From positions 1,466,253 through 1,530,252 of the forward strand of contig CABFPE010000054.1 of NCBI GenBank assembly GCA_900660155.1: a DNA stretch of 64,000 nt. The letters run 5' to 3'. Every line of letters starts with the position of its first letter. The first letter of the stretch is position 1. The notes under the pieces are model-generated. The model had not been told where the DNA came from, did not search any database, and saw only the letters and a list, made by a program, of their open reading frames with translations. This document shows positions 11,760-24,560 of this stretch, in pieces. The translations under genes were made by a program, and so were the position numbers. The stretch comes from Hofstenia miamia. Taxonomy: Eukaryota; Xenacoelomorpha; Acoela; Hofsteniidae.

Positions 11760-13985
11760 CTCAAAATGTGAATTTACCACCATTATTAAGCAGCATTCCT
11801 CCAAAACATTATACACATTTTTTATTAGCTCTGAATTTATCATCTTGTTTGTATGTTAAGTTGTTTCGTATAAGTTGATCTCAGCCTCAGCGTTTTATGG
11901 CATTTAGTGCCAAAGGAACCTGGTTCACCCTTTTATTTTGGTAGAAGATCACCCGTTTAAACATGTATGTGCACAGGACTGTACCAAGAAATTCATAAGC
12001 AAATCATTCAGTAAAATGTTGATGAAAAATAAAAATTTATGATTTTTAGAAACAATTAACAACATCAATTTCTAAAAATGTTAAATAGCAACTTTTTTAC
12101 ATTTTTGAATCTATCATTTGATCTTAAATATATTGTTATAATACTACAACTTATGAATTTATATTTCAACAATGGAACTTTCCAAGAAATCATTTCTGCT
12201 ACAATAATTGAAAATTTGTCGATAACAAACGAATTTAGAAATATATTTTTTAATTTCAGATATGCAGTTTCAAAGTTTATCTGAAATTAATATATTAATT
12301 ATATTCTATTTCTTTAAATATTTCTCATTATCCTTACATAAAAAGAGTCTTATCAGGACTCTGACCAAAGTAGACTTAGCTCTTATAGATATTGTGAATT
12401 TTTAGGCAGTAAACTTAATGAAACTTTCGAAATTATCTTTAGCAAAAGTTCAAGATTTCCACAAGTATTGCCCCTAGAAAAATTGTCTTTTAAAATCGTA
12501 AAAATGTAGGCGCATGTATTTCAATTTATGCTCATGCAATTAATCGATATTATTACAAAAGGCAGAATTTTTTGAATTTGGCTGAAATGCGAAAGAGAAA
12601 AGTATAATTTAAATGATTAGTGGTTTCATAGATTTGAGGTTGATTTATACATATTAAATAAACTCTTTTGGATTTCAAGGAATTTAACATTGTATTTATT
12701 GACAGAAGAACATATTCAATTGTACATGCATATAATGAGATATCTTTCTATATTCATCCAAAATATATTAATTATTTTAAATAGAAAATAATTATTTCAA
12801 AAAAAATTCTATCAAATATTAAGCAATATAAAAATAGGTCCCTTCTTACTTACACTTATTGGAAGTCCTGTGGAGCCATATTTGATTATTAAATTATTAT
12901 TACGATTTTTTACACTATTCTTAATAAAAAATACCAAACAAAAAATTGAAATTTTTTTCTCAATCTAGCTATTACAAAAACATTAAATGTTATGTTGATT
13001 TGAGGTAAAAAATGATATGAAATCTATCGATGATTTTAAAATGGATTCATGTAAATATTTTAATTTGCAATATTCTTTTCTGGGTCATTTGCAATATGAA
13101 TGTTCGCCCAAAGCGTATTTAATCTAAACTCCTTGCAACTCAAATGCACTGTTTACAATTAATTAGTTCTATTTGCATAATATTTTGTCAAATGTAGCTT
13201 TTGATCTACACAAAATATATTCTCCCGAGAATTTTATGTCCAAATATTTGAATTTAAATTAAAGCACTCATTTTTGTTCGGTTGCTTAGCAGCATGCTTG
13301 AATTTCGTCTTTTGTTAGATGAAATTTACAGTATGCTCCCTATTCAAACATAATCACTTACCAGGTTTCAATGGAAGCCTATACTCTCTTTGCCTAATTC
13401 AGATATTAGTTTTTAAAGTGCATATATTAGTATATTGTTAGCAGAAGTGAGATACTGGTTAAGTTATTCGTCATATGCAATAACAAATTTCTAAATGCAT
13501 TACATAATTTCTGTATTTGCAGCATGCTATAGAAACAAAACAAAATTTTCCAGTATATTACTCTTCCAGTTGGATGCTAGGAGGGTAATTTTCAATTTTG
13601 TGACTAACGACTAATTGCATTGCATGAGCAGTGGACAAAAGATTAATATGAGCTCTGGTTTTTCTTGGCGAGGTGACAGTGTTGATCTTAAGTGGGAAGG
13701 CATGGGAAATAATTGCGGGAAACCCTTTTTATTTGAGAAACACTGGACCACCAAAAATAAGTCTTTATATTTACAAGCAAACATCTTACACAGTATTTGA
13801 AATTGCATGATGCTTTATATGAACCTTTTCTAAATTTAGCTAACAGAATTTTTTGGATCATTTTAAAATGCTTCAACTGCATCTGAAATTGCTATTTTAA
13901 CAATTCCCTCTACTCTAAGTAAAATATTGGTTAAATAAAATGTATTATCACAAATTTACTGAGAATTTTCTGCAAAGGATTTCTT
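11760..13985. other. non-coding, nothing firmly recognised
   Basis: AT-rich sequence. The overlapping frames at 13611-13882 read on both strands without a known domain, and neither has convincing splice borders. I do not call a gene. Confidence 0.4.
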
Positions 13986-14007
13986 CAAATAAATTTTAGA
14001 CTTAAAA

Positions 14008-14945
14008 ATGACTGATAGAAAATTCATAATTCGTGCTCTCCTGTTTTACGAATTCAAACTTGGTATAAGTGCTTCATCTGCTTCTCATAAGCTATGTAAA
14101 GCGTTTGGTGAAAGTACAGTAAGTGAAAGAACTGCAAGAAACTGGTTTCAAAAGTTTCGTTCTGGCAATGAAACCCTTGAAGATGAACCTCGAGCTGGAC
14201 GACCAATATCTTTAAACAATGACGATTTAAAGGCAGCTATAGAGTCAGATTCAAATCTAACCTGTCACGAACTAGCTTCCAGGTTTAATGTATGTGATGA
14301 AACCACAAGACTTCATTTGCTCCAGCTAGGAAAAAGATGGAAGATAAGCAGATGGACATCATATGAATTAACGCCAGCAAACAAACTGCAAAACCTTACC
14401 ATATGCTCTGCTCATTTCAGTAGACAAAAAGGGAACCTTTTTGATCCTTTGTCAAAAATGTCAAAGAGACCACTATTTCAAAAATAATTTTTTCTCTATG
14501 TTTGGTGGACATCCCAAGAAATAATTCACTATGTATTTCTTAAAAAATGGGGGAAACCAATAATACTAACAAATATTGTAAACTACTTCTAAGAGTTCAA
14601 GAAAATTTTCTGAAAAAACAGCCTGCATTAGTAAACAGAAAACAAGTTTTGTTTCTCAAGATAATGCTAGACGACACTTTGCAAAAATGACCCTTGTCAT
14701 CCACCACATCCACCAGACCTCTCCTCAACAGATTTCCACTGGTTTTTAAGCTTAGATAATCATGTGAAGAATAAGACATTCTATATTGAAGATGACTTGA
14801 AAAGGGAAGTGCATAGCGTTTTCCAGTGTAAGACTAAAGACTTTTACAAAAATGGCATTACAAAATTGCAGAACCGTTGGAAGAAGGTCATAGAATGTGA
14901 GGGTTCATATTTTGATAAATAAATACACTTGATATTTTAACTATG
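14008..14945 (+). pseudogene. decayed mariner transposase (cecropia/SETMAR-like)
   Basis: An open frame (14008-14487) gives the two helix-turn-helix DNA-binding domains of a mariner transposase. Key matches are FKLGISASSASHKLCKAFGE, ERTARNWFQKFRSG and LEDEPRAGRP, close in style to the transposase part of human SETMAR and cecropia mariners. The catalytic half survives only as shifted pieces: PALVNRK, a damaged region where the second catalytic Asp and the HPPYSPDL block would be, and a C-terminal EGSYFDK-like end before 14925. The full-length family protein is about 345 residues, so roughly half is open. I could not match terminal inverted repeats. It is inactive. Confidence 0.8.
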
Positions 14946-15009
14946 AATATTTAATTTCCTTCATAAAAATCGGCAAAGTCTTTTTTGGTCATCTTACACA
15001 CACATATAT

Positions 15010-15115
15010 ATATATATATATGCGTAAAAAAGAACACGTAGACGAAGTATATTTGAAGTACTTTCGGCTATATTATTAGCCTTCATCAGCAATAATAAAC
15101 AGCATTTAAAAAATA
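15010..15115 (-). ncRNA. Penelope-like terminal segment with hammerhead-ribozyme core
   Basis: On the minus strand CTGATGA (15083-15089) is followed by a 5-bp stem GGCTA/TAGCC with loop ATAATA (15066-15081) and then GAAA (15062-15065). This is the conserved core of a hammerhead ribozyme. A short stem III is possible (AGTA with TACT), with CTT as the cleavage triplet; I could not find a convincing stem I. Penelope-like retroelements are known to carry type I hammerhead motifs in their terminal repeats, and the stretch from CTGATGAAGGCTA through the stem to CTTC resembles those. Activity is unproven. Confidence 0.6.
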
Positions 15116-15137
15116 AAGTTTATATATACTGCAGTGA

Positions 15138-15187
15138 ATGATTGGTTATATATATATATATATTGCATATATACATAAATATATATA

Positions 15188-15225
<38 letters not shown>
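15138..15225. repeat. compound (TA)n microsatellite
   Basis: Several interrupted TA runs, directly visible, next to the Penelope terminal segment. Such elements often sit beside or generate TA-rich tracts. Confidence 0.9.
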
Positions 15226-15359
15226 GTGTGTATATGTCTGTATATAGTATTTTTAAGATATCTTTTAATTCTTGTGTTTACCTTGTGTTTTTAATCTAAT
15301 TTTGATGGCATAAAAATGCAGGCCAATTTAGAGCAATTGCTAAAAATAGTTTTTATGCA

Positions 15360-16350
15360 ATGTATTAATTTTCATACGCCATCGCGCGACAAAAATATTT
15401 CGTAGCAAGAAATATTTCATTTAATGTAATAACATCGTAGGTTATTTTTCGCAAATTTCGACAAATAAAACGTTCTTTAACAGTCTTTACAGTTTGCAAA
15501 ATACCTAAATGGCTATTCTCCTGAATTTTCATTATTAAATCTCGTTTAAAGTAATCAGGAATCGCAATCTTATTGTTTTGTGATGTGAAATATAACAAAT
15601 TGTCATCAGTAATATCTCAATGATATCTTTTCCATAATCAAATAGCTACTGAATTTAGTTCGGTTTCAGGCATATGTATCTTGTTAATAAGTTGCTTTAA
15701 TAAAGGATCAGTTGTTTGTTTTTTAGCAATTTCTTCCTTGCATAATTGTTCTTTTATTTCAATGGATAGTTGAGGTTGTCCTTGGCGATTAACATTAAGT
15801 TCAGGTAAATTATGGTATGTAATGAAAATTGTACTTTTTCTCCTGGTTGCTTTTGTAAATCGCGTTGATATTGAGGCAAAGCAATACACTTTTTTGATGT
15901 TCAATTGTAAAATTCAAACTATTTAACAATTCAATCTATGTAGCAACAATTTTTGATTTAACGCCTGAAAGTTTTTTAAACCATGCAATACCACAATTAT
16001 ATGTAAGAACAATAAAATCCTTTTGCCTATGAAAAAATCTTTTTAAGAGATCTTACTAGTGCTAACATTTTTATACTGCTATAACTTAATTTGGATTTCT
16101 TGAGTTTTCTACTATAGAACTGAATTGGTTGCTTTTTATTAATTACTTGACTAAGGCATCCACCAATTGCTACACAACTAGCATCACAATCAATGATGAA
16201 TGGCTTTGTGTCATCGGGATAATTTAATGATGGTAGCTTTTTCAATTCCGTTTTTTAATAACTCGAATTCCTCCTGATTTTGGCAATTCCAATTAACACT
16301 TAAAAGTCTGACGATTCTATATCATAAATTCATTCAGTTGTCAGAATTGA
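15360..16350 (-). mobile_element. Ty3/gypsy retrotransposon fossil (pol part)
   Basis: Minus-strand frames show, in order, the end of reverse transcriptase, an RNase H-like segment (FIIDCDASCVAIGG, QFYSRKL), a linker with NRQGQPQLSIEIKEQ, and the zinc-binding start of an integrase. The piece is old and clearly broken, with no recognisable terminal repeats. Related linker sequence occurs in the gypsy copy near 23.7 kb, so both belong to neighbouring lineages. Confidence 0.8.
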
Positions 16351-16357
16351 CGCATTN

Positions 16358-16412
16358 TATATATATATATATATATCAATCTATATATATATATATATAT
16401 AAAGAGAGAGAG
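16358..16412. repeat. (TA)n and (GA)n microsatellites beside an unresolved base
   Basis: Two TA runs and a short GAGAGA tract follow a single N at 16357. This indicates a sequence join or base-call failure at the repeat. Confidence 0.9.
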
Positions 16413-17800
16413 AGCAAAAATTCTTTGCTTATTAGTACATAAAGTCATATAAGTTGAAGGTTGTTTCTCAATATTTATTATTTATGTTTGCAAAGGAAAT
16501 GGAAGTAGTAACTAACTTCAATTTTTGATTATATGACCTTTTCCACAGGAAACTACTGAAGTATAATAATTTATCAATGAAACTGAAATTGCATTGTATT
16601 CTACTAGTTATCACCTGTCGTAATAAATATCTACTAGCAACTTGCAATTTAATAAAAAAACCTGTTATATAAATCTTACTATCTTACTATTTTAAGCACA
16701 ATTAAGTGTGGGATAAGACAAGAGGACGCCTGTCATCTACTGTGCTATATAACATTATCCTGTTGTGATTAGCCTGAATTTTTGCTGAATAATTTTGTGC
16801 ATTGCTAAACCTGAGATACACGTAGAATTTATTATGTACAACAAGAATGCTGAACTAACCTTGTTGAAACCTAAGTTCTACTCACCCAATTGATCCCATG
16901 TACCCTAGCATAGGCCTATAACCTACAGTATATACTACAGCAGCTCACTATGATCGATCGCATGTGCAATGCAAACCACTGCTAAACTAAGTAGCCCACG
17001 GGTACATCTAAGATTACATTCAATCTACACAGTTAGAACTACATAGGCCTTTAATTATCCAATGATTTTATATTTGCTATCATGTGATAACAAAATAGCC
17101 TGTTTATTGATCAAATATGCTTGTAGTGTCGTAGCCTGTCGTGAGACCCATGTCTAAATGCAATTAAGGTTATTCTGTTAAAATGAAAACTCAGTTAAAA
17201 TTATTTCAAATTGAGCGTATATTTTTATACATGGTTAGCTATGAATTTGATATTTCTAGCATAGGTCAATATTGTAAACCGATTTTCAGGAAGTTAAGGA
17301 AAAAGCACATACATATGAAAAATGTAAACGTCGTAAAAATAAAAAATAACCCTATGCACCTGGATCAGGGTTATTAATGAGTCAAGAAAATTGGACCCAA
17401 CCCAATCCATTATTCAACATGAATTTTAACCCAACATAATGTCAAAATGTGACATATATTAACCCTTATAAATCTTTTAAGCAATATATAGTATTCAAAG
17501 GTAATGTCTTTATGCTGAAATTTAAGCGATTAGCGCAAACAATACATAATTCTCCTGCATGCATAATGTCTTTCAATGACCAATCGTGTCACATATTGCC
17601 TAACAAAATTAACAGCTCAGATCTAGTTTGTACATTAAACTTTACAGTGTTTTTGTATTCTAATTTCCAATGTATTCTATTGCGTAATTTTAATTTCTAG
17701 TATTACATGATTTACCAATTGCAAATGATTTAGCAATTATAAATAATGATTTGTACAGAACATGCGAAATTTACAATTCCATTTATTAAAATTGTTTTAG
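16413..17800. other. non-coding; probable intron 5' of the exon at 17801
   Basis: A stretch of somewhat higher GC at about 16.85-17.15 kb (with CATAGGCCTATAACC) may be part of an unidentified repeat. No gene is supported in this interval. Confidence 0.4.
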
Positions 17801-17953
17801 GCATTGCAAGAACCAACTAACACTCGACCAACGATTTTCACAGCTCAGATAAATCACAATGGTACACTGATTATTCAGGAGCCAATGGAAGAACGTGCAC
17901 AGAATATACGAAAGAAATCTACATCCCGTTATGCTGGCATTACGGTCGAATAG
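17801..17953 (+). CDS. terminal exon of an unidentified host gene
   Basis: After a pyrimidine-rich acceptor (ATTGTTTTAG) there are 50 sense codons and a TAG stop (17951-17953). The peptide begins ALQEPTNTRPTIFTAQ, continues INHNGTLIIQEPMEERAQ and ends SRYAGITVE. Codon use and composition contrast clearly with the surrounding AT-rich sequence, so I regard it as real coding sequence. I do not recognise the protein. Phase 0 at its start matches the phase 0 end of the transmembrane exon at 2667-2840; with that exon it would make a cytoplasmic tail of about 75 residues. That link is inference, since about 15 kb of repeat-filled sequence lies between. Confidence 0.65.
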   Translation, partial: ALQEPTNTRPTIFTAQINHNGTLIIQEPMEERAQNIRKKSTSRYAGITVE

Positions 17954-18071
17954 AGATTGTTCAGTATATCACTAGATGATATAGGAATAATTCTTTTATA
18001 CAATGATTTAATATATTTTCTACTTTTCTTGTAACTAACATACTCCTATAATTGTTCGTGAAGCAAAAATT

Positions 18072-18074
<3 letters not shown>

Positions 18075-18111
<37 letters not shown>

Positions 18112-18116
18112 TGNAA

Positions 18117-18150
<34 letters not shown>
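18075..18150. repeat. two (TA)n runs around an unresolved base
   Basis: TA runs lie on both sides of a single N at 18114. The true length of this microsatellite is unknown. Confidence 0.95.
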
Positions 18151-18152
<2 letters not shown>

Positions 18153-20339
18153 AAAGGTTAATCTTGTAAACGATATTTTGAAAGATATGAAAGTTACCAA
18201 CGCACCAATGTCTATTTAAGTTGTTTTGATGCTCTTCATTAAAATATGACAACCTAAATATAACGTCAGGAAAGTTGATTAAGTCAGTTTTAATTGTTGA
18301 TTATTCAAGAATGTATTTGAGAGAAAAATCGGTTTACCACTTAATTACTATTACTTGACAGCATCATCGCCATTATTTTAAATTATTATTGAAGTTGACA
18401 GAGTGCGTTCAAACTAATTTCGATTTTGATTGCAGGTCTTCTCAAAAGTTCTAATCCATTCCAAGACTAGCAATTTATATTTAAATCATGTATAAGTAAA
18501 TATGTCTCTACAAATTTAAATAGATATTTTCTATATTTACACATTCTCTTATCCTTAAGCGTTTATCATTTGTTAGTACTTTCAGCAACACTGTTTACCT
18601 TCAATATATACAAAACTGGTATTTCGCAAAGTACATGAATCTTCCCACAGAATTTACAATAGACAGGTGCTTAAAATAACTATTTATAAGAAATTGCAAA
18701 TTATTTACTAACCAGGTTTTGTCATGCTAAATTAATTAGGTCCTCAATTAATTTAGTTTTTGTGTAAACAAATGAAAATTAATGATCATTCGAATATTTA
18801 AGGTATATTTTGAAATAATTACTTGAAATATTGCAATTATGAAATAATTTAATAAAGCATATTTTACAAAATTAACATTACAAAAATAGAATATTTAGGA
18901 ATCACCGAATATAAAATTGTTTTTTTAAAAAGAACAAAAATCAATACATATAAAATTAACATTACAATGATTATTTTTTGGGTGATCGATAATGAAAAAC
19001 TTGTACAATGGTTGAGTTTGTGTTCCAGATGCCACAGATTAGACATGAATTGCTTGAGCCCTAACAACCATATCTTGATAAAAGAAGTGTAGCATTCCCC
19101 CGCTGTAAAATTACTGACAATTGGTTATGGAAGCAAAAACCCAATACCCCCAGGAAATGTCACCAAGTTTAGTAGCATACATACTTACAAGTTGCGAACA
19201 GTTTTTTGGTAATTATAAAGTCACAGAAAAATATTTTGCGTACACATAATTTTGTGCACAACGTTTTGGTTGAATTATATTTATTGCCATTATTATAAAC
19301 TAAACCTTCAAGAAAATACACTACTACAAATACAATCAAGCAGTCTGAAGTAAAAATACCTCTTTCTGAAAGCATTTTGTGTAATTTTTATCAGCTATGT
19401 GCATAATCGTGCGCTGTTAAATTGTTTCTCTGTGAGAAATGAATAAAAAATTTACAACAACGTTGAAATTGCGTATACACAAATCCAACATTTGTTGCGT
19501 CCCTAATTACATCAAGAAGGTCTGGGCGCAAATGTACTGCCAATTTTGCTGTTAAAATTTGGTCTACAACACTTTTGGTTTCATGCACACATTTACAACG
19601 TTTTGTAGTACTCAAATCAAGAAAGGTTGCGAGCAAAGTTGTAAATGTGTATGCTACATTATAGCTCTTAAAGGTCTTGCAAATTGTCAACTAATTCTTA
19701 TATGCATATTCAAAGTGTGTTGAGAACTTAAAATGTTTTGAACTTAGTTTTAAGCAGTTTCCTTCTAATTCACAAGAAATTATTGAAAATTGGTCATTAA
19801 TTAATATTTATTTTCTTGATAATTTAAGTTGTTATTTAAATTTTAAAAATGCAATGCATTAATGGAATGCAGATTGATTTTGGCCTTTGAAAATTATGTT
19901 GCCAAACCATATATTCAAATGCAACCGTTTAAAGAAAAAAATGATTTTTTTAAATTATATTGACAATTTTAAAAATTTGCATGGTAATTTAAGTTTGATG
20001 ATTCTTGAATGTGTTTATTTACAGAGAATTTATCGCTGTTTTAAAAACAAAACATCTTTCGATGCAAATTCTTAAAGAACCTTATATAATTTTTTCCAAT
20101 TAGAATTCACTTCAAAATTCATTCGAGAATTTGAAAGCAATTGATAGAATTTTAAAGTTTAGTTTGATGACAGTTCAAGGGCACTAAACTTAAATTGAAA
20201 TTAACATAAGTGCATGTTTATTGGTACTTTTTGCTTAGAACCTACAATCACTTAAGATTGACAATGCAAATTGTAATGCTTGAATTCGCTTAAAATAAGA
20301 ATGAATAAAGCACAAAAATAATCAATATTAAAGAGGACA
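18151..20339. other. mostly non-coding, one unrecognised minus-strand ORF
   Basis: Apart from the frame at 19391-19690 listed separately, I see nothing supportable in this interval. Confidence 0.4.
19391..19690 (-). CDS. unrecognised 99-residue ORF, possible coding relic
   Basis: The minus-strand frame is open for 99 codons with a composition more protein-like than its surroundings (VVDQILTAKLAVHLRPDLLD, VIRDATNVGFVYTQFQRCC). I do not recognise a family. It has no clear splice borders and no neighbouring exon, so it could be a relic of a mobile element, an exon or a chance frame. Confidence 0.25.
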   Translation of the reverse strand: MTICKTFKSYNVAYTFTTLLATFLDLSTTKRCKCVHETKSVVDQILTAKLAVHLRPDLLDVIRDATNVGFVYTQFQRCCKFFIHFSQRNNLTAHDYAHS

Positions 20340-23300
20340 TAAGAACGTAAGAACAAAATTAAATAAGACTATCAGTTGTTATTTGGATATTTCAAAGATC
20401 ATTATAAGGCTCCTCATCAAACAGCAGTATAAAACTTTACTTTGTGAAATGAAGTTCAAGAAAGATGACGATGTACGAAATTTTACCACCCAAGTAGAGT
20501 GGTTGTTCCGCCTCAGTAAAACTTCTTTTGAGTTAGAGATGAGCGCGGTACATGTTTTAAAAAAAAATTCCATCGCAGAGAAAAACATCACCGCTAATAA
20601 CCGCAATGTATGTTTTTTGCCACAAACCACCGCAATAGATGAATTTTACAGCAGTATACCGCAACGAAGTCGATTTTTAACTTTGTAGGAATGGATTGAC
20701 ATTTCAGAATTATTTTTAAGGTTATGGATTATACGTAGAAAAGATAAAAGACAATTTTTAGGCATTTTTCAATTCATCCAATTTTCCATGAAATATGCAA
20801 AAAATAATATTAATATTTTGGATGGGTAATCCTTTAATTTTGCTTCAGAAACAGTTTTTTGAGAAATACTTAAGGACTTTAAATTTTAAAACAAAGCGCG
20901 GTATCTGTATAGCTTCTAGGCCACCACAAGTCGTTTTAATTCTGCCACTAACCACCGCAAAGGTGTAATTCACGACCGCGGTACAACGCGAGTACTCTCA
21001 ACATGATCTGTTCTCTTATGTACGTCACGGTTTCCCGAACAATCCCGAAGATTATCTTGCTGTTAATTCAAAAATCTATCAGTATCATGTATTTGGTCCA
21101 AAACACCCAGAGGATTGAACAAGACGTTTCTAACTCCCAATGGAGTACATGGTATCCCACCAAAAAAGAACCTGAAGCTTCTATATCCACTGCTCTGACT
21201 TAATCGGTTGCAAGCAAGCTGTCATCAAAGCTGGTCATTCAAAGAAAACCACAGACATCTGTGCCAGATGACGTTTGTCAATGCTATAAATTTGGACAAA
21301 CTGATCATGTAATAAATCCGTCCAATCAGGTAATTAATTTAATAAATTTTTTTTTGAAAAGATGTGAATGGTGTCATATCGAAGGAAGCTTATGAAGATA
21401 ATGATCATCTTGCGTTAAACTAGAAGGAGAGCTGTCTTGTACTAACTAAGTACATGATGTTCTTGTTGTGACAAGTTTAATGAGAAGAAATGTGTTGCTG
21501 GGCAATGTGAATGGGATGATGGTGTATGCCACAATGGATAAAGGAGCTTCTGCCTCCATTACCACGGATAATTGTTGTGAAAGGTTGGAATTACTTGAGA
21601 TCAAGTTGAACCTGCTTGTCATCAACTAATAGATGCTTCCAGAGAATATATCACCATCCAAGGTATTGTTAAAGAGGTCATTATTAAAGTAAATGGGACG
21701 AAGATGAAGGTTAACTTAGCTGTCATTGACACCATTGATAAAAATTTACTTTATGATGTGATTCTCAGTGGAGATTTCCTGTATGTGTAATCAATTGCAA
21801 TCATAATACTATATCTATGAGAGAGCCCAAATCTACTAATGAAGAATTAAAAACTTTTGATAATATCGAGATTTTATTATGATTCATGGACAATGTTACT
21901 ATAGAACTTTTCCATTGGAACCATGTTACAATGGAATCAAACAAGTGCGATTTTGAGGGGATATCATGATAGCTGTCCACACTGGGCCTGTAATAAAGAA
22001 GAGTATTTTTCCCTTGAGATCTGTTGGATAAGAAAAGGGAAAACCAGTGTTTCTTTTCTAAGTAACTCAAAAAGAATGGCCAAAATCAAGAAAGATAAAA
22101 TTATTGTTATTGCCTTGCATTCAGGTAGAGAAGGTCACTGGATCAGCCATTCTAACAGCCATACATGATATCCAAGAAAGTTTTGCGGAAAGAGTTGCAC
22201 CCCACGTTAGTGAAGGAACACATCCGCATCTAGATGAAGTTGATTGCAAAAAGTTATGAGTAGTTTTAGGAACACATCATGACGTACTTAACTATGGAAT
22301 GATTAGTGCTTGCAAGGCCATTGGCAAATATCATGTGAATGACACTTCCCCTGATATACTGATATTATTACCTGTGAAGAGGGTGGCTAAAAACCGAAAA
22401 AGTGAGTATAAAAAGATCCTAAATGGCTTAATTGCCAATGGAATAGTACAAGCAAGCAAAATTCCATATGCTGCTTCTACTGCTTTCATAAAACAAGGAA
22501 GCAAATATAGGTTATGCATTGACTTCAGGAAATTAAATTACACATCAAAAAAGGTGCTTATCTATTACAATGATTAGAAGACCTGCTATATGAAGCCAGT
22601 AGATAACAATATTTTACATGTCTTGATTTATGCAAGGCATATTGTCAAGTGCCAATGAGAACCAATGATATCCTGAAAACAGCATTTAGAACTCCATATG
22701 GTCTGTACACGTAGAAGAATATGGCATTCGAATTTTGTAAGGTGCTGGCTACATTTCAGTGATATGTGATAAAGATATTATGTAATGGAAACAACATGTT
22801 GGAAGAGGGAATTTTGACTTATTGTTGATGACATCTTAATATCAAGTGGTGAACATTTTTACAGGTTTAAACGAATCTTGGGAGTTTTAAATGATGCAGG
22901 ATTATAAGTTAATGGCCATAAGTGTATGATGCTCCAAAAGGAGACCATCTTTCTTGAGCAACTTGCAAGTTCCATTTGCATTACCATAAAAAATGATGCC
23001 TGTGCTATCATATCTAGCATGGATGCTCATAAAAGCAAAAAAGTAGTACAAAGGTTGTTAGGATTTTTAAAATATTATGGTATTTTCATCCCAAATTGGC
23101 TGAGAAAACCAAACACATTTTGAGACTTCTGTGGAAAAAGGTAGAGTTTAAATGGACTTAGGAGGAGCAGAACAAGTTGGGTGTAATGAAGAACCAGTTG
23201 AAGAAATTGCCAAGTTTGAATACTCTGAATTATGATCTCAAATGTGTAGTAGATTGCAATGCAAGTATTTTGGACATTAGTGGGTATTAAGTCAGGTTCA

Positions 23301-23830
23301 TGAGCAGAAAGCATTCCTTGTACAATATTTTAGTTGAAAACTGCAAGCCTCTGAGGAGAACTATGGAGGCACAAAAACTGAAATGCTGGCTTTTGTTGAG
23401 TCACTACAGAAATTTTGGTACTTTTTGTTGGGAAAGCACTTTCCTTTATGAACAGATAACAATGCACTTGCCTGGTTAAAAAAATTTTCAGGAGATTGGT
23501 CAAATATTGTAGGACAGTGGATCAAGTATCTAAATGATTTTAGTCTCTCTATCACACACCAGAAAGGCTTGTTGCACACTAACATAGACTATTGGTCTGC
23601 ATTACCCAGTTATGAGCATGATCTAAAGAGACCAGTTGGAGAGAAAGTTAAATTCAGTTTTATTCCTAATGCTGAATATAAATTATTGCCTAAGATTAAC
23701 ACTGATAGACAAGGACATGCTGTGCTACCAATTGTCATAAAAGAGGAGATTAACAAAAAAGGATATAATTGAAAGACAACAAGATGATAAAACTCTGAAT
23801 CAAATAATTTTAAAGGTAAGAACCTAACTC
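20340..23830 (+). mobile_element. Ty3/gypsy retrotransposon fossil with nested MITE
   Basis: Plus-strand frames give, in order, gag-like sequence (from about 20.4 kb), a zinc-knuckle-like segment (about 21.27 kb), an aspartic-protease-like stretch with DKGASASI (about 21.55 kb), reverse transcriptase (about 22.35-22.9 kb, with YRLCIDFRKLNY), RNase H (about 23.2-23.5 kb, with DNNALAWLKK) and the linker leading to integrase (NTDRQGHAVLPIVIKEE). The copy is old and has many breaks. A hAT-type MITE lies inside the gag part, and an LTR-like repeat follows at 23.93 kb. Confidence 0.85.
20535..21000. mobile_element. hAT-type MITE inside the gypsy fossil
   Basis: The left border reads TAGAGATGAGCGCGGTAC and the right border contains GTACCGCGGTCGTG on the complementary strand, followed by GTACTCTC. 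The interior has several ACCGC/GCGGT motifs in both orientations at the two ends and no coding frame. An end of the form (C/T)AGAGATG is typical of non-autonomous hAT elements. I could not confirm an 8-bp target duplication, so the exact borders are approximate. Confidence 0.45.
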
Positions 23831-23929
23831 CAGTATAACTTGAGTCACACTGAGATACTTCAACAAGTACAATTGGAAACTAAATGAAAATGGACTAATA
23901 TATGCTAAAAGTAGGAACAATTGATTGGT

Positions 23930-24560
23930 AGCCAAAATGCATGTGGTCTCTTAGCCTAGGTGTAGGTTTAGGGCTATTATTCATTGTAGCTTTCCAATTG
24001 AATCATTTGTTATAATAAACCATGTCATCAAATGGCTGGACAACTACCATTAGGCTAACCCTTTTTAGATCCAAATAATTACAGTATTAAAATAGACTTT
24101 ATTACACATATGAGGTGCCTATGTGCCCTGAACTATATTACATGTGTATATTAATTACCAGTTTAGTTAGTGTTATATGTGACCTTTAGATCAGACTGTT
24201 AGTTTTCACTGACTGTATTGATTGTTTACATATTGTTTACATGTACCCAGGATTTATTAATTTATTGATACATGTAGGGTTAGGTATATGTAAGATCTAT
24301 AACAAGCTAATGCATCCTGGTTGCAAACATTCCTTTAGTTTATTTGTCAGTTATAGCAAGAAAAATCAATGCACTAAATTGCTAAAGAATTACATCACAC
24401 AAGCACTGAGAACATTTCCGCACCATGAGGTTTGTTTGTGAGTCACAATGGCTTCCATGGTAACTGGTGTTCATTTACCAATCCATTTTCTTCCTTGAAT
24501 TGCATTGCTCAGGGTTGGGTTTTGACTCTGATAACATCTTGTTGCTTTCATTCTAAATGA
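23930..24560 (+). repeat. LTR-like repeat, decayed copy of the one at 36.8-37.96 kb
   Basis: Shared landmarks with the copy at 37.4-37.95 kb include TAGCTTTCC followed by AATTG-like sequence, GATTGTTTACATGTA(C/T)CCAGG, ACATGTAGGGTTA, TAACAAGCTA and a final TCACA(A/G)TGGC. Its position downstream of gypsy pol sequence suggests a terminal repeat of that or a related element. It is strongly diverged. Confidence 0.5.
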
